Assembly: GCF_047272945.1 (NCBI RefSeq)
Contig: NZ_JBKOPS010000004.1
Location: forward strand, 261,572-325,571
Source: Rubrolithibacter danxiaensis
Lineage (GTDB): Bacteria > Bacteroidota > Bacteroidia > Sphingobacteriales > Sphingobacteriaceae
DNA: 64,000 bases
Direction: 5' to 3'
Shown here: positions 41,900 through 50,467 of the stretch, one piece after another
Layout of the letters: each line of letters starts with the position of its first letter
Numbering within the stretch: the stretch's first letter is position 1
Notes under the pieces: model-generated
Seen by the model: the letters and a program-made list of their open reading frames with translations, nothing else
Told to the model about the DNA's origin: nothing
Database searches by the model: none
Program-made: the position numbers and the translations under genes

Positions 41900-42178
41900 A
41901 TGTTACTTAAACGGCCGTATTTTGAATTAACTTTCTGGTTTACAGCGCTCATACTACTGATAAGTCTGTCTCCTGAAAAAGAACAGCACTTCAGCTTATG
42001 TCCCCTGGCTAATCTGGGCACTACCTGGTGTCCGGGCTGCGGGTTAGGAAGGTCCATTTCCAGTTTTCTTCATGGCGATATAAAATCTTCACTCCATTTT
42101 CATTGGTTCGGAATTCCTTCTTTATTTATTCTGATACATCGTATATTTATCTTAACGAAAGTATTTTTCAGTAAGTAA
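41900..42178 (+). CDS. DUF2752 family membrane protein
   Basis: The 92-residue protein has hydrophobic segments at both ends and the DUF2752 core CPLANLGTTWCPGCGLGRSISSFLHGD, with the C-P-x-C-G-x-x-R-like motif. The Cys pair could bind a metal or form a disulfide. It directly follows the DUF4199 gene (0-base gap). The function is unknown. Confidence 0.85.
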   Translation: MLLKRPYFELTFWFTALILLISLSPEKEQHFSLCPLANLGTTWCPGCGLGRSISSFLHGDIKSSLHFHWFGIPSLFILIHRIFILTKVFFSK

Positions 42179-42189
42179 ACCTAACTATC

Positions 42190-42573
42190 ATGTATCAAAA
42201 TCCATTTATAAATCTTAAAGGGATGACTCCTCAGGAGTATCAATACCTTCAACAGGCAACACAGGGGCTTAATAATGAACAGCTTCAGCATTTTGTAATG
42301 TTTTATTCGGGTAAAAGAAGAGATCCGAGTGAAATTCTGTTATTTACAATTCTTGGTTTTATAATTATTGCCGGTGTGCAGCGTTTCATGATCAATCAGA
42401 TCGGCATGGGTTTGCTATATTTATTTACAGGCGGACTTTGTTTTATAGGAACCATTGTTGATGCTATAAACCACAAAACACTTGCTTTTGAGTACAATCA
42501 GAAAGCTGCATTTGAAAGTGTTCAAATGGTAAAAATGATGTTTCCTGATAAAGGGGAATCAAGCACTGAGTAG
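42190..42573 (+). CDS. TM2 domain-containing protein
   Basis: The 127-residue protein has a soluble N-terminal part (MTPQEYQYLQQATQGLNNEQ) and the TM2 domain at about 50-95: ILLFTILGFIIIAGVQRFM-loop-GLLYLFTGGLCFIGTIVDAI, two membrane helices joined by a short turn. TM2 proteins often occur with DUF2752 proteins, as here. The role is unknown. Confidence 0.85.
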   Translation: MYQNPFINLKGMTPQEYQYLQQATQGLNNEQLQHFVMFYSGKRRDPSEILLFTILGFIIIAGVQRFMINQIGMGLLYLFTGGLCFIGTIVDAINHKTLAFEYNQKAAFESVQMVKMMFPDKGESSTE

Positions 42574-42581
42574 ATTTTAAC

Positions 42582-42806
42582 ATGAATAACGAAACGGGGA
42601 AGTATATTATTCTGGCCGGTACTTTTATAGCTATCATTGGAATAATCATTTACTTTTTCCATGATAAATTAAGCTGGATAGGAAACCTGCCGGGAGATAT
42701 TAAAATAAAAGGAGAAAACTTCCGATTTTATTTCCCTATTACCACTATGCTGCTTTTAAGTTTACTGGTTAACCTTATCATTCGTATTTTCAGGTGGTTT
42801 AACTAA
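42582..42806 (+). CDS. DUF2905 small membrane protein
   Basis: The 74-residue protein has two membrane helices around the conserved loop WIGNLPGDIKIKGENFRFYFPITT, which is the DUF2905 signature (GrLPGDI..). It lies 8 bases after the TM2 gene. The function is unknown; the family is widespread in bacteria. Confidence 0.87.
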   Translation: MNNETGKYIILAGTFIAIIGIIIYFFHDKLSWIGNLPGDIKIKGENFRFYFPITTMLLLSLLVNLIIRIFRWFN

Positions 42807-42835
42807 TTGTTACTTTTACAGGTAAATATACTTGT

Positions 42836-43303
42836 ATGCAACCTCAATTCGGATTAGTTGGAGTATCATTAGTTATAGAAACTATTATAAATATTCTTTT
42901 TTGCCTTGCTTTGATCCGGGCACTTAAACAGGTGAAGCCGCAAAATAAAGTAATCAACGAAGGTTCTGTCTGGCTTTATCTTATTCCTGTTTTTAATTTA
43001 TTCTGGCTTTTTAAAATAGTTAGAGATATGGCTGCTTCACTAAGTAATGAGCTTCTGCATCGCAATTATGAAGTAGAAGAAAAACCAGGCTATAACATTG
43101 GCTTTGCAGCTGCGATTATGCCTTTTATAACGTTTGCCTTTATGGTATTTGGCCAAAAGCAGTTTACTATTCAAACGCTTTCATTAATAATAGGCGTTTT
43201 AGGAATAATAAGATTAATCCTTTTTATTCAATATTGGGTTAAAATCAACTGGTACAGGAAAGTGCTGGAGAATGAAAGCAAAGCAGATACTATTGAAGAA
43301 TAA
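42836..43303 (+). CDS. Hypothetical four-helix membrane protein
   Basis: The 155-residue protein has hydrophobic segments at about 8-28, 45-60, 88-105 and 113-132, with the sequence WLYLIPVFNLFWLFKIVRDMAASL, reminiscent of DUF4328-type membrane proteins. I cannot assign it firmly. It is cotranscribed with the DUF2905 gene and with the Nif3-like gene (2-base gap). Confidence 0.65.
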   Translation: MQPQFGLVGVSLVIETIINILFCLALIRALKQVKPQNKVINEGSVWLYLIPVFNLFWLFKIVRDMAASLSNELLHRNYEVEEKPGYNIGFAAAIMPFITFAFMVFGQKQFTIQTLSLIIGVLGIIRLILFIQYWVKINWYRKVLENESKADTIEE

Positions 43304-43305
43304 CG

Positions 43306-44403
43306 ATGAAGATACGAGAGATTACTTCTTTACTGGAAACTATTGCCCCCTTATCCCTTCAGGAAGATTATGACAACGCCGGCCTGATTACCGGCGATCA
43401 AAATACAGAAATTAATGCGGCCCTGATCTCACTGGATTGTACCGAACCGGTAATAGATGAAGCTATTGCAAAAGGATGCGGATTAATCATATCCCATCAC
43501 CCGATTATATTCAGAGGCTTGAAAAAATTAAACGGCAAAAATTACGTAGAGCGGGTAATCATTAAAGCCATTCAAAATAATATCGCCTTATATGCTATTC
43601 ATACCAACCTGGATAATATCATTGGCGGAGTAAATTCAAAAATCGCTGAAAAAATTGGTTTGGAAAATAGCACCATTCTTTCTCCGAAACAGGGAATACT
43701 CAAAAAACTGGTTACTTTTTGTCCCGTTTCACATGCCGAAAAGGTAAGAAATGCTTTATTCAGCTCCGGGGCAGGAGAGATAGGAAATTATTCTGAATGC
43801 AGCTATAATACAGAAGGTTTTGGCACGTTCAAAGCAGGTGAAAATACCCATGCTTATGTTGGCGAAAAAGGCCTCCGGCATCATGAACCTGAAATCAGAA
43901 TAGAAGCTATTTATCCCGCTTATCTGGAGAGAGCTATTCTTGTTGCACTGCATGAAACACATCCTTACGAAGAAGTCGCCTATGACCTGTACCCATTAAC
44001 CAATACTTTTTTCCACGTGGGTTCGGGAATTATCGGATCGCTAAATCAGGGAATTTCGGAAACAGAATTCCTCCGGGTGGTAAAAGAAAAACTTGGTGTA
44101 AAAGTAATCAGACATACCAGGTTGAGAGAGAAAACCGTTAAAAGAGTAGCCATTTGCGGAGGCTCGGGAAGCTTTCTGTTAAATCATGCCATTAACGCCG
44201 GTGCAGATGTATTTATAACGGCAGATTTTAAATACCACGAGTTTTTTGATGCAGACGGAAAGATTATCATCGCAGACGTGGGACATTTTGAGAGTGAGCA
44301 ATTTACGCAGGAATTATTATTAGAAATAATTCGAAAAAAAATTCCTAATTTTGCACTCCATTTAACAGAACAAAATACAAACCCAATAAATTATTTTATT
44401 TAA
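43306..44403 (+). CDS. Nif3-like dinuclear metal centre protein (YbgI/YqfO type)
   Basis: The 365-residue protein has the Nif3 core split by an inserted domain: SLQEDYDNAGLITGD, CGLIISHHPIIFRGLKKL (metal His pair, about 61-78), AIHTNLDNIIGGVNS with further ligands (about 98-112), an inserted PII/CutA-like domain (about 125-235) and the C-terminal CGGSGSFLLNHAINAGADVFITADFKYHEFFDA. Such proteins form toroidal hexamers; GTP cyclohydrolase activity has been proposed for the family but the physiological role is unsettled. Its stop shares a base with the next ATG. Confidence 0.9.
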   Translation: MKIREITSLLETIAPLSLQEDYDNAGLITGDQNTEINAALISLDCTEPVIDEAIAKGCGLIISHHPIIFRGLKKLNGKNYVERVIIKAIQNNIALYAIHTNLDNIIGGVNSKIAEKIGLENSTILSPKQGILKKLVTFCPVSHAEKVRNALFSSGAGEIGNYSECSYNTEGFGTFKAGENTHAYVGEKGLRHHEPEIRIEAIYPAYLERAILVALHETHPYEEVAYDLYPLTNTFFHVGSGIIGSLNQGISETEFLRVVKEKLGVKVIRHTRLREKTVKRVAICGGSGSFLLNHAINAGADVFITADFKYHEFFDADGKIIIADVGHFESEQFTQELLLEIIRKKIPNFALHLTEQNTNPINYFI

Positions 44404-45146
44404 TGGAACAAACTGTAGAACAGAAATTACAAGCCTTATACGACCTTCAGTCAATTCATACACAAATTGATAAGTTGCGTCAGGTGAGAGGAGAACTTCC
44501 TATGGAAGTAGCAGATTTAGAGGATGAAGTAGCAGGCCTTGAAACCCGTATTAATAAAATAAAAGCAGAATTGGACGATCTTGAGGATAGCATTGTTACC
44601 CGCAAGAATATGATTAAAGAAGCCCAGGCTGCAATTAAAAAATATGAAACTCAGCTTAACGAGGTAAAAAACAATCGCGAATACGACGCAATTTCGAAAG
44701 AAATTGAAATTCAGGGATTGGAAATTCAGGTTTGTGAGAAAAAGATTAAAGAACACGGTTTTGAAATAACAAACAAAACTGATATTTACGAAAAGGCCGT
44801 TGAAAATTTAGAAGAACGCCGCAGAGACCTGGAAGCCAAAAAAGCTGAACTGGATAATATTACAGCAGAAACTCAGAAAGAGGAAGAAGAACTTAACCAG
44901 AAAGCAGAACAGGCCGAAGAAAAAATTGAAGAACGTTTATTAATTGCTTATAAGCGTTTACGTCAAAATGCTAAGAACGGACTTGCCGTTGTAACCATCG
45001 AGCGTGATTCATGTTCTGGCTGCTTTAACCAGATTCCGCCTCAGCGCCAGTTAGATATCCGGCAAAGAAAGAAAATCATCGTTTGCGAACATTGCGGTCG
45101 TATTTTATTGGACGAAGGTTTTTCAATGGAACATGCAGTTGTGTAA
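44403..45146 (+). CDS. Coiled-coil zinc-ribbon protein (C4-type)
   Basis: The 247-residue product is a long antiparallel coiled coil (about 5-185, rich in E, K, A, L) followed by a C4 zinc ribbon: CSGCFNQIPPQRQLDIRQRK then CEHCGRILLDE (about 201-238). It is the CT398/HP0958-like family, in which members bind proteins of secretion systems, sigma-54 or RNA. It overlaps the Nif3-like gene by one base, a pairing that is common across bacteria. A strong terminator follows. Confidence 0.88.
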   Translation: MEQTVEQKLQALYDLQSIHTQIDKLRQVRGELPMEVADLEDEVAGLETRINKIKAELDDLEDSIVTRKNMIKEAQAAIKKYETQLNEVKNNREYDAISKEIEIQGLEIQVCEKKIKEHGFEITNKTDIYEKAVENLEERRRDLEAKKAELDNITAETQKEEEELNQKAEQAEEKIEERLLIAYKRLRQNAKNGLAVVTIERDSCSGCFNQIPPQRQLDIRQRKKIIVCEHCGRILLDEGFSMEHAVV

Positions 45147-45166
45147 TTTAAATTATAAAAATAAGA

Positions 45167-45189
45167 GCGGCTTAAAAGCCGCTTTTTTT
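45167..45189 (+). terminator. Rho-independent terminator after the zinc-ribbon gene
   Basis: A perfect 7-bp stem GCGGCTT/AAGCCGC with a 2-base centre is followed by seven T residues, 20 bases past the stop. The reverse strand also has an A/T-rich flank but the convergent radical SAM gene ends 19 bases later. Confidence 0.88.
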
Positions 45190-45207
45190 ATTTACAGACA
45201 ATCCTTA

Positions 45208-46278
45208 TTAAAATAAGCCTAACTGTTTACCGGCTGCCGGAGCAAAATGACTAAGCTTTAAGGGACGAAGCGATCTTCCCTGTAGAAAACGATTTACAGA
45301 TATTCGAAAAAGCTGGTGAATACTTTCAGCAACCTTTCCGTCTCCCCGCATTCGCTTTCCCCACCTGCTGTCATTTAAATTACCACCATGACAGTCGGCT
45401 ATCCGGTTTAAAACTTTTTCTGCACGGTCAGGATAGGCTTTATGAATCCAATCAGAAAAGATTTCAGCAATTGCTCCGTTTAATCTTACAATAGTAAAAA
45501 TTGCGGCCGAGATTCCTTCATCAGCTGCTGCTTTAATCAATGATGGAATTTCCTCACTATTTAAACCAGGAATGATTGGAGCCATCATCAGCCTTACAGG
45601 GATATTTTCTGAAGCTAAACGGTTAATTACCATTAAACGACTTCTGGCCGTTACTGTACGCGGTTCCATTTTCTGTCTTAAGGTTTCGTTAAGCGAGTTA
45701 ATAGTAACAGTAACATGCACCAGGTCAAACCTTGAAAGCTCCCGGAGTAAATCCAGGTCACGCAGTACCAGATTATTCTTGCTTATAATGCTTACAGGAT
45801 GTTTATATTTAAGAAAAACTTCCAGCAACGAACGTGTTATTCTTAACTTTCTTTCTATTGGCTGGTAGCAATCTGTATTTCCCGAGAGCATAATAGGAAC
45901 AGGTTTATATCCTTTTTTATTGAAAAACTCTTCAAGAAGAGGCGCTGCATTCCTCTTAACAACAATCTTGCGTTCAAAGTCAAGTCCGGCGCTAAATCCC
46001 CAGTATTCATGCGCATTACGGGCATAACAATAAATACATCCATGCTCACAACCCTGGTAAGGATTTATCGAATACATAAAAGACAGGTCAGGACTATCAG
46101 AAATGCTGACAATTTTCTTAGGGTACTCCTCAAAAATTTGTGTACCCGTGTTTTCAAGTAATTCTTCATCCAGGCCTTCAATATGTTCTGTAATATACCG
46201 GTTCTTTAAAAACTTATTATGGGTATTTACCTGAGCACCTCTCCCTTTAAAATATTCTTTATTATCCTCAAATGGCAT
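45208..46278 (-). CDS. PA0069-family radical SAM protein (spore-photoproduct-lyase-like)
   Basis: The 356-residue product has the radical SAM Cys motif INPYQGCEHGCIYCYARNAHEYWG (CxxxCxxC), then LSGNTDCYQPIE and a TIM-barrel pattern with VSIISKNNLVLRDLDLL and VTVTINSLNETL. This branch is called PA0069 family and is related to spore photoproduct lyase; its reaction is not established. I chose ATG 46278 (MPFEDNKEYFKGRGAQ), the conserved start. A perfect dyad upstream (46286-46306) could be an operator. Confidence 0.87.
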   Translation of the reverse strand: MPFEDNKEYFKGRGAQVNTHNKFLKNRYITEHIEGLDEELLENTGTQIFEEYPKKIVSISDSPDLSFMYSINPYQGCEHGCIYCYARNAHEYWGFSAGLDFERKIVVKRNAAPLLEEFFNKKGYKPVPIMLSGNTDCYQPIERKLRITRSLLEVFLKYKHPVSIISKNNLVLRDLDLLRELSRFDLVHVTVTINSLNETLRQKMEPRTVTARSRLMVINRLASENIPVRLMMAPIIPGLNSEEIPSLIKAAADEGISAAIFTIVRLNGAIAEIFSDWIHKAYPDRAEKVLNRIADCHGGNLNDSRWGKRMRGDGKVAESIHQLFRISVNRFLQGRSLRPLKLSHFAPAAGKQLGLF

Positions 46279-46285
46279 ACGCAAA

Positions 46286-46306
46286 TTTGCTAAAAATATT
46301 AGCAAA
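46286..46306. promoter_or_regulatory. Perfect dyad upstream of the radical SAM gene
   Basis: TTTGCTA-N7-TAGCAAA is a perfect 7-bp inverted repeat 8 bases before the radical SAM ATG at 46278. Position and spacing (21 bp in all) suit a dimeric repressor site; no regulator is adjacent. It could also be a chance AT-rich dyad. Confidence 0.4.
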
Positions 46307-46367
46307 AACACAAGTAAAACAAGAATTATTTTTTATACCATCTTACCGTTTTTTTGTAAATTAAAGT

Positions 46368-46832
46368 ATGCGAAATTCTCTGCCTTTTATCCTGTTCGCT
46401 CTTTTTTTCTCCGCTGCCTGCAGGGTAATTTTAATAAGCGGGTATGACCCTGTTATAGACGAAACATGTACCAAGATTAAACGGGAATTTAACCTTCATT
46501 TTATCAAACTTTCCAGAACACTGCAGGATACTAACCCCGATAACCAGCGGTTTGAAAACTTTCAGGATTATTATGACAATGTGGAAACAGATCTTTTAAT
46601 ACTTGAAGACCGGGCAAAATTTCTGGATAATAAATCAGCGCTTGTAAGAAAGCAGATCAGTAACATGGATTCTGCCTTCCATGTTTTTATATCCTTGCAT
46701 AAAAATGGATTAAAAGATACTCCTGCTGATGACAGAAGAGATATCCGCAACGGAATAAATTCATCAATAGATGCCGTAATAAAGCTGCAGGAAGAATTGA
46801 AAACGACTGGAAGATTTAAATCACCGAAATAA
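46368..46832 (+). CDS. Predicted lipoprotein, hypothetical
   Basis: The 154-residue product begins MRNSLPFILFALFFSAACRV: a signal peptide with a lipobox-like AAC where the Cys (about 18) would be acylated. The rest is mainly helical and charged (YDNVETDLLILEDRAKFLDN). I do not recognise a family. The ATG at 46368 gives the only plausible signal peptide. It lies 2 bases before the next small gene. Confidence 0.65.
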   Translation: MRNSLPFILFALFFSAACRVILISGYDPVIDETCTKIKREFNLHFIKLSRTLQDTNPDNQRFENFQDYYDNVETDLLILEDRAKFLDNKSALVRKQISNMDSAFHVFISLHKNGLKDTPADDRRDIRNGINSSIDAVIKLQEELKTTGRFKSPK

Positions 46833-46834
46833 TT

Positions 46835-47170
46835 ATGGGAACTTTAAATTTCGAAAAGATAATTCAGGAAAGTTCAGCGATATCGAAAGAGATTGTAGGT
46901 AAAGCCTGGAAAAACTTAAAACCTTATGCAGAACATGAATTCTGCCAGTTTGCTGAGAATATCGAATTTCTTACTCAGCTAAAAATAAAAAATCAAATTT
47001 CAGATGAAGAATTTAAAGCCAGGATAGAAATTCAAAGGCTATCATTAAAAAACGTTCTTCTTGCTATTGAAGGTATTGGATTAATTACAGCGCAGGAAGT
47101 TGTAAATGCAGTGATAGGAATTGTATCAAAATTTGTTGAAGAAGCTTTACATATTGCCATTTTAATTTAA
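46835..47170 (+). CDS. Hypothetical helical protein, 111 aa
   Basis: The product is predicted all-helical without signal peptide (IIQESSAISKEIVGKAWKNL, IKNQISDEEFKARIEIQRLSLKNVLLAIEGI) and with a hydrophobic C-terminal helix. No family is recognised. It follows the predicted lipoprotein gene closely, so the two are likely expressed together. It converges on the LUD gene. Confidence 0.6.
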   Translation: MGTLNFEKIIQESSAISKEIVGKAWKNLKPYAEHEFCQFAENIEFLTQLKIKNQISDEEFKARIEIQRLSLKNVLLAIEGIGLITAQEVVNAVIGIVSKFVEEALHIAILI

Positions 47171-47175
47171 GAACT

Positions 47176-47811
47176 TCATCCCTCAATTAAAAAAACCATT
47201 AGCTCTTTGGGACCATGTGCTCCCAGAACCAATGTTTTTTCAATATCGGCAGTACGGCTGGGCCCCGTTATGTTTGAGATCATGGTAGGCAACTGATCCT
47301 GGTATTTTTCCTTTAGCTTTTTAAAGCCATCCTTTAAATCCAGTACAAGTTGTGAAGTATAAGCAAGTACAATATGATAGCTTGGATAAATGCTTAACCT
47401 TCTTCCCGCCTGATTTCCATTTGATATAAGAATGCTGCCGTTTCTCGCTACCAATGACTCGCAGAGCGTTATTCCTACTTCGGCCTGAAGAAAATCAGTA
47501 TCAGTGCTATAATACGGAAATTCATAGGTAGTTAATATCTGCTGCAATTTCGGCTCCCAGCAATATATCTTTCTCCAACCTTTTTCATCTGCCAGCGAGA
47601 GGAGATTCTCGATAAAATTAATTTCATCCTCACAAAAAATAAATTTTCCTGCTACAGCCGTAAGTTGTTCTGCAAAAAGTATTTCGAGGTAATCATTGTA
47701 CTCTTCATAAAGAGGAGCTTCCTCCAAATTCGGATACGGATTGTCTCTTTTTTCAAGTAATGCTTTTCTTATTTTTTTAAGCATTCGCTCTTTTGAAGTA
47801 GTTTCTTTCAT
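47176..47811 (-). CDS. LUD-domain protein (LutC/YkgG family)
   Basis: The 211-residue product has the LUD fold with FIFCEDEINFIENLLSLA, EVGITLCESLVARNGSILISNG (about 117-138), SYHIVLAYTSQLVLDL and the C-terminal NITGPSRTADIEKTLVLGAHGPKELMVFLI, the LutC signature. In operons with LutA and LutB it is a subunit of the lactate-oxidising Fe-S complex; here those partners are absent, as often in Bacteroidetes. I chose ATG 47811 (MKETTSKER). It is downstream of ftsH but separated by a terminator. Confidence 0.87.
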   Translation of the reverse strand: MKETTSKERMLKKIRKALLEKRDNPYPNLEEAPLYEEYNDYLEILFAEQLTAVAGKFIFCEDEINFIENLLSLADEKGWRKIYCWEPKLQQILTTYEFPYYSTDTDFLQAEVGITLCESLVARNGSILISNGNQAGRRLSIYPSYHIVLAYTSQLVLDLKDGFKKLKEKYQDQLPTMISNITGPSRTADIEKTLVLGAHGPKELMVFLIEG

Positions 47812-47876
47812 TGGTCCCTCTCTACAGTTGAACAAAAGTCGGTTATCGGGCAAACAGTTCCAAATAATAATAAAAA

Positions 47877-47895
47877 AGCCCCGATTAACGGGGCT
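47877..47895 (-). terminator. Rho-independent terminator after ftsH
   Basis: AGCCCCG-ATTAA-CGGGGCT is a perfect 7-bp GC-rich stem. On the minus strand it is followed by a run of T residues and lies 5 bases past the ftsH stop. Confidence 0.9.
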
Positions 47896-47900
47896 GATAA

Positions 47901-50006
47901 TTATTTTAATTCTTCCGATTTTTCTGTCGGTCGCACTTGTAAAGGTTCGGTAGAATCACCTACCGGCTCAGGATGTATGTTTTCAGCAATAACTCCCTGA
48001 TCACCGCCTTCACCACCATTTACAAACTCATCATATGTAGTGCGATGTTCAAAAGGACGTTTTCCTAAAATTTCCTCCAGGTCGCTTTGAAACAAAATTT
48101 CTTTTTCCAGTAATTTCTGGGCCAATTTTTCCAAGCCTTCTCGTTTATCAGTAAGCAATTGTTTTGTCCTGTCGTAAACATCACTTATCAGGTTTCGGAC
48201 TTCCTGGTCAATTAACTCTGACGTTTTTTCTGAATACGGGCGGTTAAACTGGTATTCACCCTGCTGATCATTAAAAGAAACATTTCCAACTTTAGGATTC
48301 ATACCATAGATGGTAACCATTGCATAAGATAATTTGGTAATCCGTTCAAGGTCGTTTTGAGCACCGGTTGAAATTTTTCCAAATACAAGGTCTTCGGCTA
48401 CCCTTCCACCCATAGTCATGCACATTCCATCAAGTAATTGCTCTGTAGTGTACAAAAACTGTTCTTTTGGAAGATATTGTGCGTAACCCAATGCAGCAAC
48501 ACCGCGGGGAACAATTGACACTTTAACCAGCGGGTCGGCGTGTTCAAGAAACCATCCTGCTATAGCATGCCCGGCTTCATGATAAGCCACAATTCGTTTC
48601 TCTTCAGGAGATATGATCTTATTTTTCTTTTCCAGTCCACCAATAACCCTGTCAATAGCATCCTGAAAATCCTGCATATCAACTGCTTCTTTATTTTTAC
48701 GTGCGGCAATTAACGCTGCTTCGTTACAAACATTAGCAATTTCAGCACCGGCAAAACCCGGTGTTTGAGCAGAAAGTTTTTTAGGATCAACATCCGCAGC
48801 GAGCTTTATTGGCGTTAAATGTACTTTAAAAATTTGTTCACGCCCTACTAAATCGGGTTTATCTATGGAGATTTGCCTGTCAAAACGTCCGGGACGAAGT
48901 AAGGCTGAGTCTAAAACGTCAGGACGATTGGTAGCGGCCATTATGATAATCCCGGAATCGGTGCCAAAACCATCCATTTCAACAAGAAGTTGGTTCAGCG
49001 TGTTTTCACGCTCATCATTACCTCCCACAATACTATTTTTTCCACGGGCACGCCCAATGGCATCAATCTCATCAATAAAGATGATACACGGAGCTTTATC
49101 TTTAGCCTGACGAAAAAGGTCGCGGACACGTGACGCACCCACACCAACAAACATTTCAACAAAATCAGATCCTGACAAGGAGAAGAAAGGTACTTGTGCT
49201 TCGCCTGCCACAGCTTTTGCAAGCAATGTTTTACCTGTTCCGGGAGAGCCTACCAAAAGAGCTCCTTTAGGAATCTTACCTCCCAGGTTGGTGTATTTTT
49301 TAGGATTTTTCAGGAAATCAACTATTTCCATTACTTCCTGTTTGGCTTCTTCCAATCCGGCTACGTCATCAAACGTGACGTTTACCTGCGATTCTTTATC
49401 AAATAAAGTAGCTTTAGATTTACCGATATTAAATATCTGGCCACCGGCACCGCCACCGGCACCGCCGCCCATCCGGCGCATAATGAAAACCCAAAAGCCG
49501 ATAAGCAGTAACACTGGCAAGATAAATGACATAAACCAGCCAGCCCAGGGGCTTTCTCTTGATTCTATATTAAGGGCAGGACGCTGATCCACCGGCATAT
49601 TCTTTTCCGCATCTTTTAATTTGGCCTGCAATGCATCAAATGAAGCATCTGTAAATTTATACTGCGGACTTTCTGAAGACAGATTAAAATTGTCCTGGCT
49701 TCTTACATCCTTGTATTTAGGCTGGGTTAACCTGTCTTTCTTTATGTAAACCTCAACTGTTACGAGGTCGTTGTTTTTATATGCAACAAGCTTGTCCACA
49801 TCACCGGGAACAAGCATTTGCGTTTCAAACTGCTGATAATTAATTGATTTCGCGTTTGTACCGCTAAACAGGTATTGTACTGCAAACAGGCCGATTATAA
49901 TGGCGGCATACAGCCACATAATATTAAACCTTGGCGGTTTAGGTACAATTTTTTTACCAGTAATCTTTTTTATCGATTTTCTTTTTTCTGGTTTAGTATC
50001 TTTCAT
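47901..50006 (-). CDS. ftsH: ATP-dependent zinc metalloprotease FtsH
   Basis: This hexameric membrane AAA+ protease degrades short-lived and misassembled membrane proteins. The 701-residue product has two membrane helices (about 27-46 and 160-178), Walker A GSPGTGKTLLAKAVAG (about 253-268), Walker B CIIFIDEIDAIGRARG, SRH region ATNRPDVLDSALLRPGRFDR and the zinc site VAYHEAGHAIAGWF (about 469-482). The extended periplasmic region and acidic C-terminal tail are typical of Bacteroidetes. It is downstream of rsfS on the same strand. Confidence 0.97.
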   Translation of the reverse strand: MKDTKPEKRKSIKKITGKKIVPKPPRFNIMWLYAAIIIGLFAVQYLFSGTNAKSINYQQFETQMLVPGDVDKLVAYKNNDLVTVEVYIKKDRLTQPKYKDVRSQDNFNLSSESPQYKFTDASFDALQAKLKDAEKNMPVDQRPALNIESRESPWAGWFMSFILPVLLLIGFWVFIMRRMGGGAGGGAGGQIFNIGKSKATLFDKESQVNVTFDDVAGLEEAKQEVMEIVDFLKNPKKYTNLGGKIPKGALLVGSPGTGKTLLAKAVAGEAQVPFFSLSGSDFVEMFVGVGASRVRDLFRQAKDKAPCIIFIDEIDAIGRARGKNSIVGGNDERENTLNQLLVEMDGFGTDSGIIIMAATNRPDVLDSALLRPGRFDRQISIDKPDLVGREQIFKVHLTPIKLAADVDPKKLSAQTPGFAGAEIANVCNEAALIAARKNKEAVDMQDFQDAIDRVIGGLEKKNKIISPEEKRIVAYHEAGHAIAGWFLEHADPLVKVSIVPRGVAALGYAQYLPKEQFLYTTEQLLDGMCMTMGGRVAEDLVFGKISTGAQNDLERITKLSYAMVTIYGMNPKVGNVSFNDQQGEYQFNRPYSEKTSELIDQEVRNLISDVYDRTKQLLTDKREGLEKLAQKLLEKEILFQSDLEEILGKRPFEHRTTYDEFVNGGEGGDQGVIAENIHPEPVGDSTEPLQVRPTEKSEELK

Positions 50007-50049
50007 CTTAAGTTATTCCAACTAAAGTAAATTGTTAATTTAAAACAGA

Positions 50050-50424
50050 TTAAGCACTTTTATAGTACTTCATTTCTGCGTCTCCCCACAACTCCTCAAT
50101 GCCATAATATTGCCGTTTATCTGTTTTAAAGATGTGCACTACAACATCAATATAATCCAGGATAACCCACTCTGCATGTTGAAGGCCTTCAACCCGAACG
50201 GGGTCTAATTCCATTGCTTTATAAACTTCGTGTTCAATACTGGATGCTATAGCTTTTATCTGAGTGGATGATTCAGCATGGCAAACCACAAAGTAATCTG
50301 CAACTGAACTGTGTATATTTCTGAGATCTAATCTTACTATTTCATTGCCTTTTTTTTCCTGAATGCCGTGAATTACCAATTCGGAGATTAAGGCAGATTC
50401 ATTAATTACTTTGTTTTTTACCAT
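50050..50424 (-). CDS. rsfS: Ribosomal silencing factor
   Basis: RsfS (RsfA/YbeB) binds ribosomal protein L14 and blocks subunit joining when nutrients are scarce. The 124-residue product has the family pattern DLRNIHSSVADYFVVCHAESSTQIKAIASSIE and the C-terminal GLQHAEWVILDYIDVVVHIFKTDKRQYYGIEELWGDA. It is upstream of ftsH by 43 bases and is likely cotranscribed with it. Divergent birA begins 44 bases away. Confidence 0.95.
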   Translation of the reverse strand: MVKNKVINESALISELVIHGIQEKKGNEIVRLDLRNIHSSVADYFVVCHAESSTQIKAIASSIEHEVYKAMELDPVRVEGLQHAEWVILDYIDVVVHIFKTDKRQYYGIEELWGDAEMKYYKSA

Positions 50425-50467
50425 TAAAAAAATTTAGTTTTGAAAAATTTTTTAGCTCTTCTCTACT

